DNA of 64,000 nt from Bemisia tabaci (Eukaryota; Arthropoda; Insecta; Hemiptera; Aleyrodidae), in NCBI RefSeq assembly GCF_918797505.1, contig NC_092795.1, forward strand, positions 57,820,916 through 57,884,915. The letters are read 5' to 3'. Of the stretch, positions 23,839 to 34,098 are shown piece after piece. Numbering within the stretch: the first letter of the stretch is position 1; every line of letters starts with the position of its first letter. The position numbers were made by a program, and so were the translations under genes. The notes beneath the pieces are model-generated. The model was not told the origin of the DNA and made no database searches. It saw only the letters and a program-made list of their open reading frames with translations.

Positions 23839-24851
23839 AATATCTTAAACTTTAAAAATAGTGTAATGTTTCCCCCGGAAGGGATGATCAATTCAGTTCA
23901 GGTATCATAACCATCGACAAAAAGGCGTGAGGACGCACCGTCGCCGGAGAAAAAATTGAGTGAGGAAACGGTTGACAAAGCCAGACGGGCATAGGTGAAA
24001 TATAAACCCAATCGGTTGGTGATGATTTCGCGGGAGGCGAATGAATAAAGGGTGAAAACGGGGAAGAAAGAAGGAGGGTCCGGACACTGATCGAAGGAGC
24101 AATCAGGGCCGGTGCCGAACTGGAATCGAAGCCGAAATTCATAATATTTGTAAACAGTTAACGCGATTACCGTGCCGATCGACACCACGGCGTCCGTGCT
24201 CCCGCGTAAATGAATCAGTCATTTTCAAAAGGACTCAAGTCCATTGTGCGGATGAGCCTTCAAGTTCATAAAAATCCAGACAATCCAAGGCTCGTCTGAA
24301 AACGGACTTGTTCCCTGTTGAGAACGTCCGATTCGAATGGGTTGATCGGGAGGGTGTTTCCTGGCGGCATTGAGCCATTGTGGGAGCGCGGTAGAATTCG
24401 CGACGGAGATGAATAGCCGAAACCTGAGAAAGGACCCGCAACCCAGGAGTAGGAACCCCAACGTGAAATAATTAGGAAGAGCGAGTGAGGAACAGGGATC
24501 CAGGCCGAGAGAATCTTAGACGAAGGATTCTCCTCGCTTGTTGAATTAATCGTCAAATAAAGCATTTAATCTGTCTACAATGTCATAAATATAGGATCTA
24601 TTTGCACAGTGCCAAGATCAGATAAATATTACCACCCTCCCCGGGAACGAATCGGTTTCCTCCCCCCGCTCCGGGCACGTCATCCGCAGGTAACTCCTCG
24701 CACCCCCGCCCACCTCCCCCGCGCTCGCTCGGCTGAGCAGCGCCCTCGAATTTCGGGTCCGACCTACAACAGGTAAACATTTTTTCGAGGAGGGGCCAGC
24801 TATCGCATCCCATCTCGGCTTCCTCCGTATCGCTCAGCCGAGTATAAATTA
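23839..24851. other. No gene recognised
   Basis: Mixed composition. Overlapping frames on the minus strand (23888-24565) show no domain. Confidence 0.35.
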
Positions 24852-24979
24852 TTTGGACTTATTTCTGCCAAACGGAAGTATGTGCATTATGACTTGAGCC
24901 CTGTTATGCATGTGTTCTTACGGGTCTCAAGGCTCATGTCTTAATGCACGTAGTTCCGTTTGGCAGAATTCCGTCCATT
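24852..24979. mobile_element. Family E hairpin, copy E2
   Basis: TTTGGACTTATTTCTGCCAA at left, TTGGCAGAATTCCGTCCA at right, with internal GTGCATTATGAC and its complement. Close match to E1 and E4. Confidence 0.8.
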
Positions 24980-25690
24980 CGAAAATCGATTTTCGCTCCG
25001 AATTCGCACGCGGGCCAAAAAACTGTCAGCGACCACTCGGCTCCCTCTCTCGGCCGGTGCCTCTTCCTGTGCTCCCGCGGAAGAAAGGGAGAGTGGACTC
25101 GTGTGGCTGCGATTGTGTCCGCGAGAGGGAAAGAGTTCTTGGAAACTCTGCGCTGTCGCAGTGTGTGGCTATCGGTTTTTTCCTATCCTCGACTAGTTTC
25201 TCGCAATCCTTGTCGCGTCACTCCGGCCAGGCTACAGCAGCCTCCCGGCTCCACGACTGTTGCCATATCTGCACCCTCAGTGATAATGTCAAGTATTGGT
25301 TCTAGTAAACCAGAATAAAATAGATTATATTTTGCAGAATTTCGCCTGCGACTCTGGACTAGAGGATTAAGCTTTTTAATGGTTTTTTTTTTATTAGAAT
25401 CGTCTGGCATTTTCTTAAAAATAAGTTTCCCCTGTGGAAGTCCCTATACTGTGAGGAGTGCAATTGTGTTTCATTCGAACGAGGAGGCTGAAAATTGCAG
25501 CCACCTGTAGAAAAAATCCCCTTGGTGCAAGCCCTCGCCTAGTCGGGAAATTAATCCCGTGAATTGAAATTGCACATCCGACGTAAGCATTAAATCTAAA
25601 AATGGTGTAATGCCAAGTATGATGATAAGAAGTTGTCGACAGCTCATTTGTAGTGCGTTTCTATTCTTTCATTTTCAATATTTTTAAATT
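24980..25690. other. No gene recognised
   Basis: Bases 24990-25300 are fairly GC-rich and open in several frames, without a recognisable protein. Some family E sequence is read through by those frames, so they are not coding. Confidence 0.35.
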
Positions 25691-25703
25691 TTTTTTAATA
25701 TCC

Positions 25704-25745
25704 AATTTAATGTTTCGTTTTATTTTCTGTTGCAGGTGAGTTATC
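25704..25745 (+). promoter_or_regulatory. Candidate recursive splice site 1
   Basis: A T-rich tract ending TTTTATTTTCTGTTGCAG at 25735 is followed at once by GTGAGT. A 3' and a 5' splice site back to back with no exon between is the arrangement known for ratchet points in long insect introns. Two more lie downstream on the same strand. Confidence 0.45.
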
Positions 25746-25816
25746 AAAATAATTTCACGAATGAAGAGACGGTATCATTTTGTAGAGTGGTAAGATCATC
25801 AAAAGTTATACACAGC

Positions 25817-26064
25817 ATGCCATCGCAGCTTCCTGATGATTTGATGAGCTCCCTTTCTCTTACTATTTCGGGGTGAAAAATCCCCGATTTTCTTGAAAAA
25901 CACCCCTCAAAGTCCGCGAAAGTCCCCAGTTTTATTTTTTTTAAACTATGCTATCGCAGCTTCCTGATGATTTGATGAGCTCCCTTTCTCTTACTGTTTC
26001 GGGGGAAAATCCCGATTTTCTTGAAAAAACCCCTGAAAGTCCCCAATTTTAGTTTTTTAAACTA
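25817..26064. repeat. Two-unit tandem duplication, about 130 bp period
   Basis: 'atcgcagcttcctgatgatt' occurs at 25821 and 25951, and the following 100 bp are repeated with small changes. The right end is 'tagtagacaccctt', like family C ends, so the pair may be part of a C-related element. Confidence 0.65.
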
Positions 26065-26256
26065 GTAGACACCCTTATAAAGGCAGTCTAGTAATATCCG
26101 ACTAGATCGGCAACGTGGAAGATGGAGGGCGGACTGCGCACTTGTTGGTCTGTGCGGACACGATGGCGACGCCCGCGACCGATAGTGGCGATTTCTGAGT
26201 AATCAGCGCTGCTAACGCAAATCGTGCAGCCAGCATCGACACAGGCCCCATTATCA

Positions 26257-26385
26257 TTTGCACGTATTCCTATCAAACGGAACTATGTGCATTAAGACAT
26301 GAGCCCCGGACCCATAAGAATATGTGCATGACAGGGCTCACGTCATAATGCACATAGTTCCGTTTGATAGAAATACGTCCATTTG
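26257..26385. mobile_element. Family E hairpin, copy E3
   Basis: Arms 'ttgcacgtattcctatcaaa' and 'tttgatagaaatacgtcca' with internal GGAACTATGTGCATTA pairs. Relative to E1 the TGCC near each end is TATC on both arms, as expected if hairpin arms are corrected together. Confidence 0.8.
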
Positions 26386-26828
26386 GGACGCGGGCCGCAG
26401 TGCGCCCGCCGGCCGGCGCTTCGCGCCTCGCCGCGGGTCCCGCCCGGGGCCGTTGGGAGCACCCCCCCCTCCCCCACTCGCTCTCCGTCCACTCGAGTCG
26501 CCTCCGATGAGTCACCCATCAAGGCTCTACGATGACCCGTCAATTTGCTTATCGAACACCACAGAGCTTATTGCTGTGTTATCGAAGAGAGCAGTAGAAG
26601 CGAAAATGAATTTTTCAGAAAGTGGACCGAGGAGCGTCCGAGCGGAAAACTCTATCAACCGTTCTTCGTCAGTTGTTAATAGTCGTCCTAAAAGGCTTTT
26701 GAAATTGTTCGAATAATTAAAAATCGACTAACTTTAACCCCCGCCAGATTTTCATGTCCCGTCAAGCAAAACAGCAGATACTCTCTGCATGTTTGCATAT
26801 AATTATGTAGTTAAATTTTGGGGGCATA
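26386..26828. other. CpG-rich then AT-rich spacer
   Basis: Bases 26385-26520 are very GC-rich with many CpG; possible regulatory region, but no promoter motif I can defend. Confidence 0.35.
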
Positions 26829-27065
26829 GCACAGTGGATCGAGTCAATCAGAGAGGTCAGACATGTAATTGGTGACTAAAACTAAGAATTTTGGTGTTGA
26901 TTTCGTCACATTTTAAATTTCAAGGGGCGCTTTAAGAAGAAAATCTCTCGAGGATACCAATGGAACCACTTTTGGAACCTCAAGTTTTCTATCGAACGGA
27001 GTTATGAGCGTTTAAAGTTTCCAAATTTTGTCCGACCTCTCCTATTGATTGGATCCACTGTGCGG
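26829..27065. mobile_element. Family B element, copy B2
   Basis: Ends GCACAGTGGATCGAGTCAA and TTGATTGGATCCACTGTGCGG. The interior follows other B copies, including 'gatttcgtcacattttaaat'. Confidence 0.8.
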
Positions 27066-27185
27066 TGCGGCGGATGCGACCAATGGACCGCATCGGTGCG
27101 TGGAATGCGCGGAGACGCACGCGCGGATCGGGTGCAGCGATTGGGTGCAACGATTGCCGGCTGCGAGTTTTAGTGATCGGCGGCA
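27066..27185. other. CpG-rich lead-in to the candidate exon
   Basis: GC-rich unique sequence with several GCG and CGA words. Could be a 5' untranslated region if 27186 is a real start. Confidence 0.25.
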
Positions 27186-27309
27186 ATGGACGACGAGATA
27201 AAGCAATTAAAGAATCGCGGATTTACGGTGGCCGAGCCGGCTGACCCCGGCGCCTGCACCCGGGACCCAGAGAAGGCGACAGCCAAGATGACGCCGCTGC
27301 CACCGCCAA
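27186..27309 (+). CDS. Candidate first coding exon, unknown protein
   Basis: ATG at 27186 has a good context (G at -3, G at +4). The frame reads MDDEIKQLKNRGFTVAEPAD and continues with a hydrophilic, proline-ending segment of about 41 residues. Third positions are mostly G or C, unlike the surrounding AT-rich DNA. A possible donor CAA|GTGCGT lies at 27309/27310. Family B ends 120 bp upstream, and no transposon overlaps this part. I do not recognise the protein. The frame stays open past the donor, so the exon end is uncertain; a chance frame in GC-rich DNA remains possible. Confidence 0.25.
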
Positions 27310-27410
27310 GTGCGTGCGCCCACTTCGCTGCCAACTCAAAGATGTCAATTCACTTTTTTCACCCCCTGTCAATTCGTGACCCGCCAACGTCTCATCTGCC
27401 GTCTGTCACC

Positions 27411-27560
27411 CTTGAAAAAAGCTCCCGGGACGAGGGCCCGGCTGTATCGAAGAATCTCCGTTCCGGGTTCAGGGACCGTAGTAGTAGTAGCATCGACTGC
27501 TTCGGGTTCAGTGACCGAAACAGTAGCGCCTGAACTTCGGCCACTTTTTGCGACCGTCGG
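27411..27560. mobile_element. Family S hairpin, degenerate copy S3
   Basis: 'tgaaaaaagctcccgggacg', 'ccgttccgggttcagggacc' and 'tcgggttcagtgaccgaa' follow the order of S2 read from its other strand. A GTA microsatellite sits in the middle (27478-27489). Confidence 0.4.
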
Positions 27561-27684
27561 AGTTATTTGCATTTGAAAATTGGTTAAAATCAGGTTAAAG
27601 TCGGCATTCTCAGTCGGAACATGGAATGCCATAACGTCTAAATACGTGTATTTTGCGCATATTCACTTCTGACCTATTATGCCA

Positions 27685-27893
27685 CACTGGTAAAAAAAAC
27701 CTCTTGGTTCAAGAGTGCAGTTTCTTGTCACCGGATTTAAGAGTCTGGACTCTTGTTTCAATGCAAAATCCGCTTGAATCAATGCAAAATCCGCTTGAAA
27801 CAAGAGTTCAAGACTCTTAAATCCGGCGACAAGAAACTGCACTCTTAAGTCAATGCACCGCGGCATTGGTCCAAGAGATTTTTTTTACCAGTG
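27685..27893. mobile_element. Family H-like hairpin, divergent copy H6
   Basis: Ends CACTGGTAAAAAAAACCTC and TTTTTTTTACCAGTG. The arms share the H end structure, but the interior differs: 'gtttcttgtcaccggattta' and its complement. The word 'caatgcaaaatccgcttga' is duplicated in the loop. A distinct subfamily. Confidence 0.75.
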
Positions 27894-28416
27894 CACTTCT
27901 CGGATGCTGGGAAAGTCAAAATTCGTCGAACAAAGGTTCAGTGGCGCTCAATTGAATATCTCGTGCCTTTTTTGGTTCCGCACGTCCATTTTTACGGTGC
28001 CTTAGATTTTTACCCACGCCGCTTATGGAAGTTCCGCTCTGTGCATCGGGAACACGATCTCGCTTACGACCGGCCACTCAACGGCCGGACCCTGAAGATG
28101 GGATAGTATGTGCCGCGTGCCGTCGACGAAAAGCCAAGGAGAACGCTCATTCGGCTCTTACGTAACACGTTATTAATGATTCCCGGCTACTCGTGTTGTT
28201 AAAGCTCTGAACAATAACCCCATTCGACGGGGGTCTCCTCGTCGTCCCCCCCCCCCCCACGGATTGTGCGGATCGCGACCCCCCCCCCCCTTCCAGTCCG
28301 TCTCTCTCTTTAGCGATCCGTCTTTCCTGCAGCTCGGCCTTGTGCCAAAGTCTGTGGCCAATATCGTGATGAAGAACTGCGGCAGCCTCTGTGGAAGTTG
28401 CGGTTCTCAACCTGCG
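27894..28416. other. No gene recognised; C runs
   Basis: Two C runs (28247-28258 and 28278-28290) lie in otherwise mixed sequence. A 71-codon frame at 27891 starts in the H6 end and is not supported. Confidence 0.35.
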
Positions 28417-28649
28417 GCGCACGGTGGATCGAGTCAATAGGACAGGTCGGACAAAATTTTGGAATTTTATAAGCTTATAACTCCGTTTTCACACGATTTT
28501 GAGGTCTCTAAAAGTGATTCCATTGGTTTATTCGTGGAATTTTCTTTCAGTATGCACCCGTTATTATTTAGAATATGACGAAATAAACATCAAAATTTTA
28601 GTCTAAAATTTCATGTCCAGCTCTCTAATTGAGTCGACCCACTGTGCGG
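28417..28649. mobile_element. Family B element, copy B3
   Basis: Left end GCGCACGGTGGATCGAGTC; right end GAGTCGACCCACTGTGCGG. Orientation of the interior is opposite to B2, since 'gacgaaataaacatcaaaat' is near the right end. Confidence 0.8.
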
Positions 28650-29391
28650 CCTTCCTTGATCCTCACACGATCCGACAAAGCGACCCGGCTTCTCTCCGAT
28701 CTCCTGAAGTTTTCCGCCCCCCGCCCCCCTTACAGGGGTGTTCGCAAATTTAAGATAGATTTAGATAAGAAAATTTCGCAGAAAGGAACCAAGCCACATC
28801 AGCTATTGCCAAAATTAATCGGGCAATTTAATTTTTTACATGAAAACGGTTGCGCGGATTTTAGTGTAAATGTTAGAGAATTTTCTGCATAGTACAAAGC
28901 AAATTCCTTAAAATTTTCGTAGGAATCCGCACAAACATTTTCTTGTAAAAAATTAAACTGCCCAGTCAAATTTTGCGATAGCTGATGTGCCTTGTTCCTT
29001 TCTGCTTAACGCGGTCCAATTATTCTCTCTGTCATTGCCGTTTGATGGAAATGTGCAAGTCGGAGACGCTATTCGGAGGGGGGGGGGGGGGGTGATGATG
29101 CAAGGCGAGCGCGGCCGTGGAGTATTGGTGGCGCGGCGGAGCTCTCGAGTAAAGCACTTCATTGACTCGACGCGATTAATTGTTATCGTAGTTGCTACAA
29201 TTAACAGTCGTTTGACTTTTGACTCGCGGCTCCCGCGGCCTGGACGCGGATCCAGTGCAGCCATCTTTTCCAGTTTTCTCGCTTTTGACTCCGTCCGTTG
29301 ACTCGGATGCCCAAGTTGAGAATCGGCCGTCCAGCTCGGCAGAAAGGATCTGGCAGACCGACGATAACGTAAAATGTTTGCGTAAAAAGTA
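28650..29391. other. No gene recognised; hairpin and G run
   Basis: 'gaaaggaacCaagccacatc' at 28781 and its near complement at 28983 form the arms of an imperfect inverted repeat of about 240 bp (28750-29010). A run of 15 G is at 29078-29092. Confidence 0.4.
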
Positions 29392-29644
29392 CACTGGAAA
29401 AAAAAGTCGCTTGGATCTCTAGATCCAACTCTAGGTCTGGACTCTAGTCCAGACTCTTGAAAATATTGACAAGAAAGAATACTCTTGATTCAATCGGATT
29501 TTTGCTTAAATCGAAAGCCAAGCCTCTTAATTTAAGCGGATTTCTTTTTGATTCAAGCAAAAATCCGATTGAATCAAGAGTATTTTATCTTGTCAATGAT
29601 TTCAAGAGTTTGGACTCTAGATCCAAGCGACTTTTTTTCCAGTG
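29392..29644. mobile_element. Family H hairpin MITE, copy H2
   Basis: CACTGGAAAAAAAAGTCGC at left and GCGACTTTTTTTCCAGTG at right. The inner arms carry 'gattcaatcggatttttgct' and its complement. TA flanks both ends. Confidence 0.85.
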
Positions 29645-29853
29645 TATGAGAGCCACTAGTTTTATTCGAATGAATCTTATTGCTCTGTGAGGCCTTTTTT
29701 GATGCGGTTAAGGTTGCTAGCGGTAAAGGTTACAAAAGTGAGATATCATCTGTCGTTTTGAAATTATATCTCTTACCAATCGGGAAGTCGTGATACAAAT
29801 CCGCTCCGTTTGTAAGAGAATGTGTCGCAAAATGTTGCCGAAAGTATTGGTAC
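29645..29853. other. Short unique spacer
   Basis: No feature recognised. Confidence 0.35.
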
Positions 29854-30114
29854 AAGGTTGCCGCAGTCAGGGAAAACCGGGAAATGTCGGGAAAAATGAC
29901 GAAAGTATCAGAAAAACATCGTTAAGTAACCTTAATTTGCTCTCGAAAATGGGTTTGACGTTTCGAGCAACAAATTTTGCCTGAAAATTATTTCAAATTA
30001 TGTCATTTTAACCATTTGGCACATCTTTAGTTATCACAGAATTCTCCCAAAAAGTGTCAGATACATCAGGGAAATGTCAGGGAATTTCATCTTCTAAATT
30101 CTGTGGCAACCCCG
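29854..30114. mobile_element. Family A element, copy A4
   Basis: Left end AAGGTTGCCGCAGTCAGG and right end CTGTGGCAACCCCG. Full-length, uninterrupted family A body. Confidence 0.75.
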
Positions 30115-30159
30115 CTGCTAAATTCCATTTTGTTCTGCCTCTACACGCGGCTCTACACC

Positions 30160-30275
30160 GGCAGCACAGGACGGAGCATTGCGAGTTGATGCCTAGCGCC
30201 ATCGCGCCTTCAATTTTGCAGACGCAACACGGACATCCATCAAGCACGAATAGTTGTATCTCTGCGCCGTCGTCA
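30160..30275. repeat. Local direct repeat, unit 1
   Basis: 'gacgcaacacggacatccat' plus 'gcacgaatagt' and 'cgtatctctgcgccgt' recur in unit 2. The frame 'cgccttcaat..gaatagttgtat' also resembles the 134-bp satellite. Confidence 0.6.
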
Positions 30276-30451
30276 ACGCGCGTCCTTTTTCCTGCTCTAC
30301 AGCCATGTTGTCTTGGTTCCATTTGTTTTATTTGAGGTGGTCCTACAAGGGCTACGTGAGCAACCCATCCAAAGGGAGGAGAGACGTTATTGGATCTCGT
30401 TTTCCAACTTTTATCCTGAATCCGAGCGACACCTTACTGGCAGTATAGAGC

Positions 30452-30540
30452 GGAACGCCTCGCGGCATAGCGCCTTCTACTTTTCGGACGCAACACGGAC
30501 ATCCATCGAGCACGAATAGTCGTATCTCTGCGCCGTGTCA
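30452..30540. repeat. Local direct repeat, unit 2
   Basis: About 85% identical to unit 1 over the last 75 bp. About 180 bp of unrelated sequence separates them. Confidence 0.6.
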
Positions 30541-30671
30541 CAAACCATCATTCCGTAGCAATCGTAAGCTGCTGTCCAGTTAATATCGGAACGAAGCTCT
30601 GTTGCCAGAATTGCGCGGTTATCAATTCAGGCATTTTTCAACTGGACGTGTTTGAATATAAAGGAAATATA

Positions 30672-30765
30672 CCTATTGTGCCGTGAGCCCTGCCATTGAT
30701 GCATTCTTATGGGTCTCAGAGCTCACGTCAGAACTAATATGATTCTCTTTGATTTAAATACGTAC
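30672..30765. mobile_element. Family E degenerate copy E5
   Basis: Central words 'gtgagccctgccattgatgc' and 'gggtctcagagctcacgtca' are family E. The outer arms are partly lost, the right one ending 'aaatacgtacg'. Confidence 0.5.
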
Positions 30766-30798
30766 GATGGAGTGCGGCAACTGGAGCCGGATGCTACG

Positions 30799-31051
30799 CT
30801 GCCGTGGTAAGGAAGAACGCCACATGAACATTCGAAAGTTGCCAAATTTCCTTCGATAAAATGTTCATTTTTGAGGAACGTTATCGAATGTTTTCCGTTG
30901 AAATTTTCAGAACTTCCCGGTGGAATTGCGAGTGAAATTATCTGAATAAGTAGAAGAAAAATATTCGTAGCCTCACCAGGAAATTCTTGTTTTATGAAAA
31001 GGAATAATGGCAACGCCTGATGGTTCATACGGTGTTTTTCCTTAGCACGGG
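30799..31051. mobile_element. Family G element, copy G3
   Basis: Ends CTGCCGTGGTAAGGAAGAAC and GTTTTTCCTTAGCACGG. 'cattcgaaagttgccaaatt' follows the left end and 'atggcaacgcctgatggttc' precedes the right. AT-rich middle, no frame of its own. Confidence 0.75.
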
Positions 31052-31454
31052 AGTAGGGGCATCGCGGCGCGGCGAGAGATGGGCCGATGCGCCGCGGCGC
31101 GCCGGCCGTGCGTCCGTTTTATTTATTCCGCTGGCAGGTGTCCAAGAATTGTTTTATTTCAAGAGTAAAAACGAATCAGTTATTGTTACAGGGAGGATTT
31201 ATTTGAAAAATGAACTGGCTCCATGACTTATTGCCCCGGACGCCGCACGCGGCCAAAATTCGTCATACTTATTAATATTTGCTCGCAGCATGCCGCGCCG
31301 CCCGCCGCTCGGTGGTGCGCGTCGTCGTCTCCTCCAGGTTTCCTCGCCGACATTTCTTCGCTCGATATTCAATTCCATTTCTAAGTTAGGGTCGTGTAAC
31401 CCGTCGGGGTCCAAAGATCGACTCTAACCAAGTCGGAAATTTCGCTGAGCGGCC
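31052..31454. other. CpG-rich spacer
   Basis: GC-rich at 31060-31110 and 31235-31340. No gene recognised. Confidence 0.35.
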
Positions 31455-31845
31455 GTTCAAGTATCACGTAACGAAATTTTTCCGATTTTTAAACCCCCCC
31501 CCCCCCCCCTTTGTATCGCACCCGTAACGCAGCCCTACACTGCCGTGCTAAGGAAAAACGCCGTATGAACATTCGAGAGTTGCCAAATATCCTTTGATAA
31601 AATGTTAATTTTGAGGAAAGTTATGAATATGTTTCCTTTTTTTCAGAATCTTCAGGTGAAATTCCAAACAAAATCATCTGGAAAATTGGGAGGAAAATAT
31701 TCATACATCTACCAGGAAATTCGCGGTTTATCAAAGGAAATTAGGCAAACCCTGAATGTTCATTCGGCGTTTTTCCTTTGCAAGGCAGTAGTACACCCTC
31801 CCCCCCCCCCCTTTGAAGAACGTAACGCTGGGCTGACACTCCCCC
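31455..31845. mobile_element. C-run/cgtaacg repeat interrupted by G4
   Basis: 'cacgtaacg..' then a C run (31493-31509) and 'cccgtaacgca' lie left of G4; a second C run (31799-31810) and 'aacgtaacgctgggctg' lie right. The two sides look like pieces of one or two related repeats that G4 entered or bridges. Confidence 0.4.
31541..31789. mobile_element. Family G element, copy G4
   Basis: Left end CTGCCGTGCTAAGGAAAAAC, right end CGTTTTTCCTTTGCAAGGCAG. One of the best preserved copies (249 bp). Confidence 0.8.
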
Positions 31846-32531
31846 TCTCCCATTTTAAAGCAATCAGGGAAAAGCTGAGAGAACAGCTAAAAACGTCGTT
31901 TTTTTCTCTCTTTTTTTAAAGATACATCGCTGAAATAGGACGGATGAGATCAGCAAAGGTGTAAATATACATGATTACATTTGTTTCATTTATAATTTTC
32001 GTCATCGTATTTCTTTATTTTCCCACCGAGGGACGCAGTTTGTCACAGAACAATTCGCCAGTCGGATGTTGTGCGGTTTGTCTGTGTAACGCACCGCGTA
32101 CGGTCGTTGCAGAATTGCGCAGCTTAATTACTCATTTCACCGGTCAAATAGGAGGAGTGGCCCACTAACACGACAAGATTCTTTTGAGGCGAGTGCCTTG
32201 CCTCGACTTGGCCACAAGATGAAGATGAAGGGGCACCGGAACTTGGGCTACCGCAACGTCACTTGTGTACAACGATCTATGCATGACTCATGGCTCATGG
32301 CATGACTCTATTTCCGAGCATTCCCGGAGAAGTGGAGAGCTCCTCCTTCATAGCTTCCTCTGCTTTCATGCAGGGGGCGATGTGGCAGTTCAGTTCCTAG
32401 TCCAAGCCCATATACTTGTCGTCCAACGGTATGAGTCGGTAAATCTTCTTTTGGCTGGCATCTCTTCCTGCTAGTGTTGATCCTTTTTCCGTTAAAAATC
32501 TCGCAATTTGGACTTTTCGAATTAGTTTAAC
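31846..32531. other. No gene recognised
   Basis: Mixed composition; no repeat match and no domain. Confidence 0.35.
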
Positions 32532-32775
32532 CCGTCTAGTGTCTACCGGCAGTAAAAACTGGAAAATATCAGAAGATTCGATGTCATCCGGAAAAATCAG
32601 GAAAACATAAGGAAAATCGGTCATAGATCAGGAAATTATGAGCTTTAAGCATTTCTCACACATTTTAGTCAATTCATCGAATATTTTGATTTGTTACATC
32701 ATTTTCGTGTCAATTTATTCACGCAAAAAGTCAGGAAATTTCAGATTATAAATCAGGAAAATCCAGAATGAAATA
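32532..32775. mobile_element. C-like element ending in GTGTCTAC / GTAGACA
   Basis: Left 'ctagtgtctacc', right 'tagtagacaacct' are inverted and similar to family C ends. The interior is rich in 'atcaggaaaa', different from family C. Confidence 0.5.
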
Positions 32776-32877
32776 GTAGACAACCTATTTAAGGCTTTCG
32801 CCGTTCTAAATCGCGGAGCTTATAGAGATGCAAGAGTATTTTCAACTGTTCCATCGGTGATCTAGAAAGAAGTCAGG

Positions 32878-32906
32878 AAATGGTGTTCTCTTCCAGGTGA
32901 GTTCAA
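32878..32906 (+). promoter_or_regulatory. Candidate recursive splice site 2
   Basis: GTGTTCTCTTCCAG|GTGAGT at 32896/32897. The pyrimidine tract is short, so this is the weakest of the three. It could instead be a plain donor or chance. Confidence 0.3.
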
Positions 32907-33140
32907 AATACTGGAAACGGCCACCTATACGAGATCGTGAGACGTCCATTCGAACTGAGAAGGGTTCATGCACTGTGAGTTCGGTAAGTCGTGCCAGGAG
33001 AAGAAAACCAGGGCTCATGAGTGTCTGGTACATAAGGCCTTTCGCGAATAAACAGTTGATGCCAGGGCCCGATTTCTACGCCCAAATGGTTCCTCATCTG
33101 AAGACATCGTTGACACGAGCGCTCTTCGGTGATCCGATGC

Positions 33141-33305
33141 CACCAGTAGCGAGACGTGACTGATCGATTATCGATATCCCTCCCCCATTTGAAGCTGCGG
33201 TAAAGAATCGATTATCATTCGATCGTTGCGAACACCCTGTTTATCGATCCATTTCCGTGGGTTTAAACGGCAGATCAATCGATGAATCGCAAAGCACGCC
33301 GCACC
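33141..33305. repeat. Family N dispersed repeat, copy N1, with TATCGATA
   Basis: Aligns with the reverse complement of 43264-43443. Shared blocks include 'taaagaatcgatt', 'gcgaacaccctgtt', 'atcgcaaagcacgcc'. TATCGATA is at 33169-33176. No coding frame is kept between copies. Confidence 0.7.
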
Positions 33306-34090
33306 GAAGAAGGAAAGCGCGGCATGGCGCGGATTCCTGAAATTCTCTAAATTGAGGGAATAGTCTTGAGACGACGTGAACAAACTTCGGAGGCGCAAAG
33401 GATCAAAAGAAGATGGTTCACGCACGCGCTGGCGTCGTTGCCTCTTTCTATTTTAATGATCGGATTTTTTATCCAACTGAACGTAAATACCTGTTTTTAA
33501 TGATGCCATCGGGTGTGAATGAGGAATTTTCCAAAATTTTGGAGATTCCCATCTTCGTCCTGTGTTGTTGCTCGTTGCCATCAAAACCTTTTCAAAAGTA
33601 ATAGAAAGAAAATTTTGCCGCCCGGAGAATTCATTACCAAAAGTGCTGGATTTCTACTTCCCATCAGTAAACGTTACTCTCTTCAAATTTAATAATTTCT
33701 AAGGAAGGGTCATTCACGTCTAGAATCCCAAAGATACGAGCCCAGCATCTAGGAGTAAAAATATGATACCTGTCTCTTTTATTCTCAACTTAGTGCTTGA
33801 TTGTGTAGTTAACAATTTCAGATCGATGGAGCATTTTGAGTTTTAATAAGTAGAACTCAACATTCTTTTTACTAGGGAGTTCCCCCCCCCCCCCCGCCTT
33901 ATACATTAATTCGCGCGCCTAATCGCTTTTTTTCATTTTCTTTGAGGGGTTTTCCCTCCTTTAAAATGTGTGAGATGAATTCCGATCGGGCTGTAATGTT
34001 TTTCCTTATATTTTAATTGGCACTTTATACCTTCCTTTCCTCCGTGTAACTGTCCGGCGAGAGGCTTACATTCTGAAGGCGTCGTTTAAA
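33306..34090. other. No gene recognised
   Basis: AT-rich, C run near 33884-33895. Nothing else recognised. Confidence 0.4.
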
Positions 34091-34098
34091 CCCTGAAC

